Origin: Lumbricus terrestris
Taxonomy: Eukaryota; Annelida; Clitellata; Crassiclitellata; Lumbricidae
NCBI GenBank assembly: GCA_949752735.1
Contig: OX457050.1
Location: 38,726,510-38,790,509, forward strand
Direction of reading: 5' to 3'
DNA: 64,000 nt
The notes below the pieces were generated by a model that saw nothing but the letters and a program-made list of their open reading frames with translations, did no database searches and had not been told where the DNA came from. Positions within the stretch are counted from its first letter, which is position 1, and the number at the start of each line of letters is the position of its first letter. The translations under genes and the position numbers were made by a program. This document shows positions 56,220 to 64,000 of this stretch, piece by piece.

Positions 56220-57475
56220 GTTGATTGCATGTAGGCCTATCATGGTCGAGGTGATCAATTAAAAATAAATGATTGATTGATTGATTGAGACTATTAGCCA
56301 TGCAGGCTTTTGCATTTCAGGGTAGGCTAACTATCATAATTTCACGTCCAGCCTGTAGACGGTAGTTTGAACACCAAAAATGTGAATTTTCGTGCATACT
56401 TTCACGGGGCATCATGGAATTTTAAACACGTATTTGCATATTATTGAGCAGCAAAAGTGTCATTTTCCATCAAAGAAAAGTTGCACATTTCCGAGAAATA
56501 AATTTTTAAAGTTTTATTGTTTAAGTGATCGCTTTACTTACTTGTTTAACTAAATTTTCAATCTGAGTTTACTTTTAAACACCTTCGCGATGTCCAACAG
56601 CAACATTAAAAAGCGCATTATTAATTCAGAAAAATTCTCTCAGTGTCATAATTCAGCGCATAATTATAATAAATGTTTATTTTGCTATGGTATAAATTTA
56701 CACTTGATTTGGATCATTCTTTGATGGTAGTTTTGCTGGTTTTTGTATATGAGCGATATTACAGGCAAGTTGTGCTAGTCAAGGATTGCTTATTGGCGAC
56801 GTGCGTTGTCTCCGGTCTTAATAGATTTGTTTTTGGGTCCATATCCACGCTACCTTTATGGTTTTTTTCAGGCGGCCTATCTAAGATACATTTGGTTGTC
56901 CGCTCCACTCTATAGACCGTCATGACCCTCTAGTACCAGTCTCGGACTGTCACAGCATCGTTTCCATATGCCTCTAAATATTGACTCTTTGCGGTGAAAT
57001 TACCTTCCACCACTATATATAGCTCATGCTGGGATCTTATCTGGGAGCACTACTGTTCATGTCGGTTTTCTTTTTAAGATTTTTTAGGAAGGTTATTCCA
57101 CAGCAAAGGGTCAAAAGAAACATAGGAACGATGTTCTGGTAGTTCAAGACTGTGGTACTAGACTACTAGAGGGTCAAGACAGTCTATAATAGCTAGGCCT
57201 AGAGCGGAACGGACGACCAGGGGAACCTTTGGGCTCGAAGCACCTTTGATTGGGTTGCATTGTGAGAGGTGCATTAAAAATCTCTATATACAAGAGTACA
57301 GAATAAAATAAAATCAAGGACTATCTCAAGCTGTCTTTTTTACACTGACCGACTTGTGATCTTATCATCATGTTTTGCTAGCTCTGAAGACTGTGCCAAT
57401 TCTAGTTAGAACAATTGCTTTTATGAGGAAACAACACTAAATCATATCATATTGTGTCTGGTCAAAAAAGGGGTG
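56220..57475. other. Intergenic with a short inverted pair
   Basis: CTATAGACCGTCATGACCCT at about 56911 and its near inverse (AGGGTCAAGACAGTCTATAA) at about 57170 lie ~200 bp apart, with matching outer sequence (GTTGTCCGCTCCA / GGAACGGACGACC). It may be a worn small TIR element. No gene recognised. Confidence 0.5.
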
Positions 57476-58205
57476 TTGCAGTATGGGTTATTCAGTAGCG
57501 CTCTCTGTGCAGAAACCCCTCGGCAAGAGAAAACATCTTCTGGGAATGACTAACTGAGGAGGAAACCCTAGACATCAACTTCACCTATAGAAGACGAAGG
57601 TCATTCCAAGCAGAAGGGCCTAAGCAACAAATGCCACGTGCTGGGTTAAAACAGACCTAGTCCATGAAGCAAGACAGTTAATTCAATTGGAACGCAGAGT
57701 GCAACGAACTGAACCAGCAGAAAAGGATTTGCATGTAAGGTCTGGGAAATATTTAGGACAATATCCAACTGAGATTTGGACCACAAAGAGCATCTTTTAA
57801 CGAATGTGTAAACTTATAGGGAGCCAGCTGGTGTAGTTCTTCATACATGTTAGTAGAGATATCAGCAAACCCAGGAAGACGTTTGCAGAATTTAAAACTG
57901 ACTGAAGATGAGTAAGGCACAGCCTGGACTGGGCAATAAGGAGTGAGTTACAGTAGTCTATGCAGGAGTAGATGAATGCATGTACAATAGTAGTAAGACC
58001 GAGGCCAATAAAGATTGTCTAATTATACTCTAATAGTTCTATGCTGTGTCAGTTGAAAATAGCAGTGTGAGTCAAACTCAGTATGTGCTCAATTAGGTGA
58101 GTGAGGAGTCGAGAGTGAAGATCATTGGAAGCAGAGGTAAAAGAGGGAAGAATCTGGTAAGATATGCTTGTCAAATTATTGACAGTACACAAAGTAGGTA
58201 ATGTC
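57476..58205. other. Probable decayed LINE, unassigned
   Basis: Text such as TTACAGTAGTCTATGCAGGAG is similar in character to the L2-like LINE at 28850 (GCAGTAGTCCAGACGAG), but no reading frame survives. I make no firm call. Confidence 0.35.
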
Positions 58206-58209
58206 ATGA

Positions 58210-58276
58210 CATGGTGGTGTAGAGGGTATGTTCGTTGCCTTGCAGATGGAGGGTTGCAGGTTCGAATCTACCTCAA
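58210..58276 (+). repeat. SINE head fragment
   Basis: CATGGTGGTGTAGAGGGTAT and GGGTTGCAGGTTCGAATCTA match the A and B box region of the SINE at 33936. The body and tail are missing. Confidence 0.7.
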
Positions 58277-59032
58277 GAATACTTAGTTATGTTTCATTTA
58301 CAGGCTATTAAAAATGATCACATCCATTCACAGTTCAAACAGTAATATATTAGGGTAACAAATCTTTTAAATACCAACGTGCATTCCAAAAACGAACCAT
58401 TTTTGACACTGTAAACTCTTTAAGACAAAACCGTAATTGGGATTTTTGGCACACTTTGTCAATTGTTCTGTTCTCAGAAAATGGCAAAAAATTATATTTA
58501 CTAGCCTTTTGGGAATGTTTGTTTGACCCTTTGGTTTTGTGAAATTTGAGAGCAAATATCCAGCGTTATGTGGATCAGTAATCAAATTATTGGCAGCCAC
58601 ATAGTCTACTTTCAAAATAAAATATGAATGCATTGTTGAAGGTGTATATGGATATTTCTCAATGATTATTTTCAAGTTTGAATATTAAATAAATATGAAG
58701 GTACCTTGATATTTAATTCCACTCATATCATATGACATACAATGTCATGTCGCCAGCGTCGCATCGCGATGGTTGGCTACATGAATGGACTTTTAATGCC
58801 CAGAGTCTTATGTTTCTTGTCGTATTCATATTTTGAAGTTTGTACGGGGTGTGCCGAAAAAGATCCCCTTAAATTTATTTCTAATATCTTGCGGCTCTTG
58901 CCCAATTGTATGAATTTGTGAATCAAACATCACAGGCTGAAAGGCTATTCATATTTATGCACAATAATTTTATCAATTAGCCTCGATATTGCCATAAATC
59001 ATTATTATTATTAGTATATGTTTGTTTGTATG
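58277..59032. other. Intergenic, nothing recognised
   Basis: A 102-codon minus-strand frame at 58367-58675 has no recognisable domain; I leave it uncalled. Confidence 0.4.
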
Positions 59033-59230
59033 TGCACTTTTTATAGCACTTCCCCTTCAAGGTTTCTACTCAGAAGTGCTCTCGACTACAACACAGATTC
59101 TGAATTGGAGTTTCATGCTGAAGCATTGAGCAATTGCGAGTGAAGGACTTGCCGCGGATTGAGGTGGATTCGAACCTGCAACCCTTCGGCTGCAAGGCAG
59201 CGAACATATCCACTAAACTACCGCGCCCCA
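59033..59230 (-). mobile_element. tRNA-headed SINE, full length, minus strand
   Basis: On the minus strand: GGGGCGCGGTAGTTTAGTGG (A box), GGTTGCAGGTTCGAATCCAC (B box, textbook GGTTCGAATCC), the CAAGTCCTTCACTCGCAATT body, and the tail GAGAGCACTTCTGAGTAG..CTTGAAGGGGAAGTGCTATA. It is the best-preserved SINE of the window. Confidence 0.88.
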
Positions 59231-59486
59231 CGATTATTATTATACAACTTCCTTTATCGCAGAACAGACACGTTCCTATTGTAACAAGTATTCTGAAGAG
59301 TAATTATCGATTATTATTACTATTATTGTTATTATTATTCGAACCTGCAACCCTCCGGGTGCAAGGCAGCGAACATACCCACTGCACCCCACGATTATTA
59401 TTATTATGCAACTTGTTATTTTTATTATTAGTAGTATTTTATTATTATTATATAAATTTATTGTTAATTATAATTATTATTATCAA

Positions 59487-59517
<31 letters not shown>

Positions 59518-59525
59518 TAGAAAAA
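59231..59525. repeat. (ATT)n tracts with a further SINE head fragment
   Basis: ATTATT tracts alternate with a minus-strand SINE head at 59338-59391 (CGAACCTGCAACCCTCCGGG..). The frames running through this region are compositional. Confidence 0.8.
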
Positions 59526-59699
59526 AAAGAGAGTACCAGTGTTGCTGCATATGAGCAGCATATCACTGCGAAGTCACTTAGCAAGATGACGATCAAGTGG
59601 GCAAATAAATACCGAATCTGTCAGATTCATAAATTTTTATTAGAAAATAAGATTGAAATATCTTTAAAAAATTAAATTGCCCATGGTGTCAATGACAGA

Positions 59700-60300
59700 C
59701 AAAATGTGTTTTCAGACAATTCATGACCAAGGTCTTGGTGCTAAAGCTACAATCTCTGCTTGCTCTGATAAACAGTGAGAACGGAGAAGTTGAGTTAAAT
59801 TGAAAGTTAAGAAATATGCCCTTGATGGAAGGAGATCGGCTCAATGCAAAATTGTTCAGATTTCATTGAGAAAATTCAATGGCCCTCAAAGCTCCTGGCT
59901 TCAACACAATTTTTATCAACTGACGAGAGCTATGCTGGAAAACTACCATAACCTGCAACCAAAACCAGAAGCGATAAGGGAATTGATAGTTGCATTGGAA
60001 TTTATATTTGAAGATTTACCTCTGGAACACATCAACAAGGCCATCAAGATCTTTAAAAAGAGGCTCTTAAAAAGTTTGGAACTGGTTGGTGGACACATTG
60101 AGCACAAGCTGTGAAGCAATATCAAGTTCATTTGACAACAATTATTTAAAATGTGACTTAATAGAATCGTTTTGTATTACTTTTTGTTGCGTTATGCTTT
60201 TGGATCGTAAAAAAACAATGGGTAGACTGACTAAAAGTGATATAACTTTTTTTCTGTTTGAAATATTTTTTTGAAATTTGGCCTTTGTATGTAAATATGA
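59700..60300 (+). pseudogene. Mariner/Tc1-type transposase C-terminal remnant
   Basis: An open frame (59800-60114) reads SSWLQHNFYQLTRAMLENY, a worn form of the NSPDLNPLDF...ML..Y catalytic-end region. It continues PEAIRELIVALEFIFEDLPL, EHINKAIKIFKKRL and GGHIEHKL before the stop. The ending (INKAV..F.KRL......GGH.EH) is characteristic of mariner/Tc1-superfamily transposases. The last catalytic acidic residue is not preserved at the expected place (LNPLD reads LQHNF). No terminal inverted repeats were found. The sequence before 59800 may be the decayed middle part. Confidence 0.65.
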
Positions 60301-60764
60301 ATTGCCTTTAAGCCTGCAAAAGTTTATTTACAAATTCTTACTTCTGGCCAAGATATTGGGGGAAAAAAACCTTCGGTCTATCTTTTTTGGTCCACCCTTT
60401 ACCAAAAGTGCTATAAAAAAATTAATGTGCAAGTTTTCTTTGATGGAATTTTTTTGGCAACATCAGTATACATGTCTTGTTATAAAAAAATTATTTCCAT
60501 GTTGCCCCCTTCGAGTATGAACGGAATTTTTTTAGAGCGAAGATACAAATTTCAAACTACTGCCTACTGGTCGCCAGATGGCGGAATTAATTATTAAGCA
60601 GTAATTTAAAAGAACTCTTGCGACAGTTTCTTTTATGCAAAATTAATGGTCCGCCATTTTGTACAACATTTAAAAGATGAGCGTCTGTGTGCACAAAATT
60701 TACTTCTCGTACGTACGGTACTAAAGGTGATATGAATTATATATACATGTATATATATGCTTCG
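60301..60764. repeat. Flank of the transposase remnant and repeat N piece
   Basis: GTCGCCAGATGGCGGAATTA...GGTCCGCCATTTTGTACAAC at 60570-60666 matches repeat N. No gene supported. Confidence 0.45.
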
Positions 60765-61440
60765 TTTATTCAAGAAAAACTAAGTTGACACACCGCAACT
60801 TATTACATGAAACAAAAAAGTATTTTAAAGAAGTAAATAGGCTAAAGTAACGATTGTCCGCAGAATTCAGGCTGGAAGCATGCGAAAGACAGATTAATTT
60901 CTAGTTCCTAGGGTTAACATTGCGAACAGTCTTAAAAAGAACACGATAGATGAAATTAAAGTCATCTTTTCTAGGCAGTTCAAAGTTGTGTGGTCGCGAA
61001 CGCAGAGCATAAGGCCTTTTAACAATAGGTGGAAATAGACTTCGGAGTGCATGATTTAAATTCCAGATGACACACTTTAAGAGTCTAACGTCTGCATCAT
61101 CAATCAAGCGGTCAAGATCAGGGTAATGAGAAGGGAGGTATCCCAATCGCTTGACCTTTTGTAGGAAGCGTTGAAGTTTGAGGCGATCAATTGCAGTGGT
61201 GTATCCCCACCAAGCAGGGGAGGCATACAGAAGACGAGGGATGGTTGTTGCACGGGCTACCTCGTGGAGGGCAGAAGAGGGGAGACCATGGGCTCGTAGG
61301 ACTCTAAGCGCGAAGAGCGACCCAGAGCAGGTAGGCCTACTTAGAACGGCATTGACATGTGATGTTGCTCCAAGATCATCATTGATGGTCACGCCTAGTA
61401 TGAGCATTGAAGTTACTCTCTCGATTTCCAATTCGCAAAA
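60765..61440 (-). mobile_element. CR1/Jockey-group LINE, 3' part with intact C-terminal frame
   Basis: An open frame of 176 codons on the minus strand ends at 60901. It reads VTSMLILGVTINDDLGATSH, ALRVLRAHGLPSSALHEVAR, ATTIPRLLYASPAWWGYTTA and ends near KDDFNFIYRVLFK. This is the segment after the RT domain of CR1/Jockey-group LINEs (LGV..ND, LLYASPAWWG). The 3' untranslated part (60765-60870) recurs alone at 25895-26010. 5' truncated; inactive. Confidence 0.82.
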
Positions 61441-61790
61441 TTACATATTCGTATTGAAAGTAGGGCTGCCAACCGTCCCGGATTCGCCGGGAAAGTCCGT
61501 AATCTGCCTTTTCTTCCTGTGTCCCGGATTGATCCCATTATATTGTCCCGAATTTGGTGTAGGCTAGATAACCACTTCACCAACTGGTCTTATTTTCACC
61601 ACGCACTTAACTCGTCATGTTGATTTTATGACGAAATGTACCGAGTTCTGCAACTTTGTGAGCAGTGACCGGGAACTGTTTAAAACTGAAGCTGAAGTAT
61701 AAGCAAAGCCAACTTTTGCGTTTCCGTTGTGGACCCAATGCGTGAAGGTAGGCCTAGGCCTGTAAAAATTGTAGGCTATTAATTTTGCAG

Positions 61791-61869
<79 letters not shown>

Positions 61870-62495
61870 ATGAATTTCGTTGCCTGGTTTCTCTAAAACA
61901 GGCTTAATTGTTACTAGTGTTTTTTACAGTATTATTACATGTAAACTATTCTTGTACACATGAATCATGTTAAAGACACATAATCTAATAATATGTTTAT
62001 TAAAGTCACCCCTGTTGCACTCCTATAGCCCCTCCTGTCTTCAATGTTTCTTCCAATCTCCGAATCGGACATTCGTACTTTTTTATTGCTTTCTTTGGAA
62101 CCAATAACGCTAACTTCCAGAAACGTTGTTTCTAACCTTGTTCATATTATCATAAAGTCACTCGGCCTATCTGTATTGCTCACTCCTTCTATTTGCCACT
62201 TATCTACAGAATCAAACCAGTTCTGTGACTTCTGTCACTGCTTCGTAAATATGTAATTTCAAGTGGAGTAGGGAATAAATAAGCTATCTGCTTACACTAT
62301 CGTATAGGCCTACTGAATATTATATTTACAACTAATGATTTCAACGGCGTCCTAGACAAGAGAGCAATCGCTATATTCCTATTTTGTCATTTTCTACAGG
62401 TGCCACAACTGTTAAGTTCTGTCAATCAACTCTGATCAGACTAATTAACATTCCATACCATATTACGATCAGTATTTGTGAAGTCATAGGGATGT
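61441..62495. other. Intergenic 5' of gene G; (AT)n tract
   Basis: GTAGGGCTGCCAACCGTCCC at 61464 looks like a worn DNA-element end but has no partner. An (AT)n tract of about 75 bp lies at 61792-61866. TTTTGTCATTTTCTACAG at 62383-62400 is a plausible splice acceptor before gene G. Confidence 0.5.
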
Positions 62496-63746
62496 ATGCA
62501 TAGAAGTATTATCGCATCTTCAAGTCCGCAACTGGCACAAACTGCATCTACATTGACCATGTCAGAAAGCACTTATATCGGTCATTGTAGTGATCTCAAT
62601 TTTCAAACTGACACAGAAGACATTTCGCAGATATACCAGTTTTGTCAGAACTCATCCGCACAAGTTGGTAATCTGATGAATAGCATACGAATATATAATG
62701 GAGAGAAGCCACACAAATGCCACTTGTGTCAGACATCTTTTACACAAGCTACAGATCTCGAGGAACACATGAGAATTCATACCGGTGAAAAACCACAAAA
62801 ACACAGATGTCTGTCAAGCGATAAACCATTTCCGTTAGTTTGTGACCAGAATGTCCATAGGAGAAAAAATACAGAAGAAAAACCATACAAATGTCAGCTA
62901 TGTCAGAAATCATTTGCTCAGACTAGTAGTGTGACTAGTGTCAAGCAACACATGAGAACCCACTTAGGAGAAAAGCCATACAAATGCCAGCTCTGTCAGA
63001 AATCATTTTCACACGCTTGTATTCTCAAGGAACATGTGAAAACCCATTCCGAAGAAAGGCCATACAAATGCCAGCTATGTCAGAAATCATTTTTACACGC
63101 TTATAATCTCAAGGAACATGTGAAAACCCATTCCGAAGAAAGGCCATACAAATGCCAGCTATGTCAGAAATCATTTTTACACGCTTATAATCTCAAAATG
63201 CACATGAGAATCCATTCCGAAGAAAAGCCATACAAATGTGACCTATGTCAGAAATCATTTACACGACTTAGTAGTCTCAAGGAACACGTGAGAACCCACA
63301 CAGGAGAAAAGCCATACAAATGTCAGCTCTGTCAGAAATCATTTTCACACGCTTGTAATCTCAAGGAACATGTGAAAACCCACACAGGAGAAAAGCCATA
63401 CAAATGTCAGTTATGTCAGAAATCATTTGCACATACCAGATATCTGAAGCGTCACATGAGAACCCATACTGGAGAATTGCAAGAAAAATGCAACTTCTGT
63501 TTGAAATCATTTGTACGATTTACTGATATGAAGCATCACATGAGAATACATTCTGAAGAAAAAACACAGTTATGCGATAATGAAATTTCACATTCTGGTG
63601 GTCTTAGAAATGAATTGAAAACTCATATTTGGACTAAACCACCTGCAGTTGAAGTTGGTCATGAATTATTTGGTGAACCTGAAAATGTAAACAGAAATAG
63701 GAAAGCCGGTGGAGACACAGAGATGTGCATATGGATGAAACGTTAG
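62496..63746 (+). CDS. C2H2 zinc-finger protein G, intact, without the CGIC module
   Basis: Predicted nuclear DNA-binding protein of 416 residues from the ATG at 62496. The second Met at 62559 has a better context (ACCATG) and may be the real start. Nine intact fingers and two degenerate ones (NSSAQVG.., SDKPFPLVCDQ..) are seen. One finger has three extra residues before its first His (TSSVTSVKQH). Fingers 6 and 7 repeat KSFLHAYNLK almost exactly, a recent 84-bp duplication. Several linkers read HSEERP instead of HTGEKP. The C-terminus (KPPAVEVGHELFGEPE...) does not contain the terminal CGIC finger of genes A, B, C and E, so this is a separate subfamily. The frame is unbroken. Target unknown. 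Confidence 0.88.
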   Translation: MHRSIIASSSPQLAQTASTLTMSESTYIGHCSDLNFQTDTEDISQIYQFCQNSSAQVGNLMNSIRIYNGEKPHKCHLCQTSFTQATDLEEHMRIHTGEKPQKHRCLSSDKPFPLVCDQNVHRRKNTEEKPYKCQLCQKSFAQTSSVTSVKQHMRTHLGEKPYKCQLCQKSFSHACILKEHVKTHSEERPYKCQLCQKSFLHAYNLKEHVKTHSEERPYKCQLCQKSFLHAYNLKMHMRIHSEEKPYKCDLCQKSFTRLSSLKEHVRTHTGEKPYKCQLCQKSFSHACNLKEHVKTHTGEKPYKCQLCQKSFAHTRYLKRHMRTHTGELQEKCNFCLKSFVRFTDMKHHMRIHSEEKTQLCDNEISHSGGLRNELKTHIWTKPPAVEVGHELFGEPENVNRNRKAGGDTEMCIWMKR

Positions 63747-63778
63747 TAGAGGAAATACGATGCAGTAAGCCCCTCCAC

Positions 63779-63898
63779 GTTTTCTGGCCCGTCACTGTTT
63801 CTGGCCCGTCACTGTTTCTGGCCCGTCACTGTTTCTGGCCCGTCACTGTTTCTGGCCCGTCACTGTTTCTGGCCCGTCACTGTTTCTGGCCCGTCACG
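63779..63898. repeat. 17-bp minisatellite, about seven copies
   Basis: TTTCTGGCCCGTCACTG repeats perfectly from 63781 with a 17-bp period, about 30 bp after the gene G stop, and so is probably within its 3' untranslated region. Related TTTTTGGCCCAG and CCGTCACG words follow at 63948-63975. Confidence 0.95.
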
Positions 63899-64000
63899 TG
63901 ACTGTATGACGTCATCTGTAATGTATACTCTCACTAAAGACCCATGTTTTTGGCCCAGTGGGTTATAAACCGTCACGCTTCACTGATCATGGTCTTTGAT

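Noticed and set aside
60086..60520. Two short frames after the transposase remnant
   Set aside because: AT-rich, Phe/Leu/Lys-biased strings in the untranslated part of a transposon remnant.
61464..61565. TAGGGCTGCCAACCGTCCCGG as the end of another hAT-like element
   Set aside because: No opposite end or target duplication was found within the window.

Overview
This is eukaryotic, almost certainly animal, DNA. It is AT-rich and has no operons. It carries L2/CR1-group and other APE-type LINEs, tRNA-headed SINEs, Tc1/mariner and piggyBac remnants, and many elements with 8-bp target duplications. The host genes I can recognise are one type only: tandem-array C2H2 zinc-finger (ZNF) genes on long uninterrupted reading frames. 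The abundance of foldback elements built from short tandem repeats resembles, from memory, the TU elements of sea urchins. A marine deuterostome such as an echinoderm is therefore my best guess, at low confidence.

Layout. 1-2.6 kb: intergenic, with one MITE and small tandem duplications. 2.7-4.9 kb (-): intact ZNF gene A. 5-20.5 kb: repeats (palindromic Tc1/mariner, an RTE-like LINE end, a 92-bp satellite split by an L2-like LINE, a gutted piggyBac, a microsatellite and G-rich zone, and a LINE endonuclease/RT piece). 20.5-23.1 kb (+): ZNF gene B, frameshifted. 23.8-25.4 kb: mariner with a nested element. 26.0-33.6 kb: segmental-duplication copy 1, ending in intact ZNF gene C. 33.9-40.2 kb: a SINE and deeply nested DNA elements, including two 877-bp copies in opposite orientation. 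40.5-41.9 kb: a duplicate of the gene B upstream region without the fingers. 43.9-44.7 kb: ZNF pseudogene D. 45.3-52.6 kb: segmental-duplication copy 2, ending in ZNF gene E (one nonsense codon). 53.3-54.6 kb: ZNF pseudogene F and relic H. 54.6-61.4 kb: LINE, SINE and transposase remnants. 62.5-63.7 kb (+): ZNF gene G, followed by a 17-bp minisatellite.

Two themes stand out. First, ZNF genes A, B, C and E and pseudogene F share a C-terminal module: an NKGF-type last finger in B, C and E (degenerate in A and F), a linker of roughly 90-115 residues, then a terminal CGIC...HCxxH finger ending in SPPDD....C. This defines a local, duplicating ZNF family; gene G lacks it. Second, at least nine elements with different terminal inverted repeats have 8-bp (one 8-9 bp) target duplications and the same core, a degenerate 30-40 bp array around CCAGCTTCTATTTC. 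The two segmental-duplication copies give empty sites for three of the insertions, so these are real insertions and not alignment artefacts.

Function. The ZNF proteins are expected to be nuclear DNA-binding proteins. Their targets are unknown. That they act on the neighbouring repeats is only an inference from co-location.
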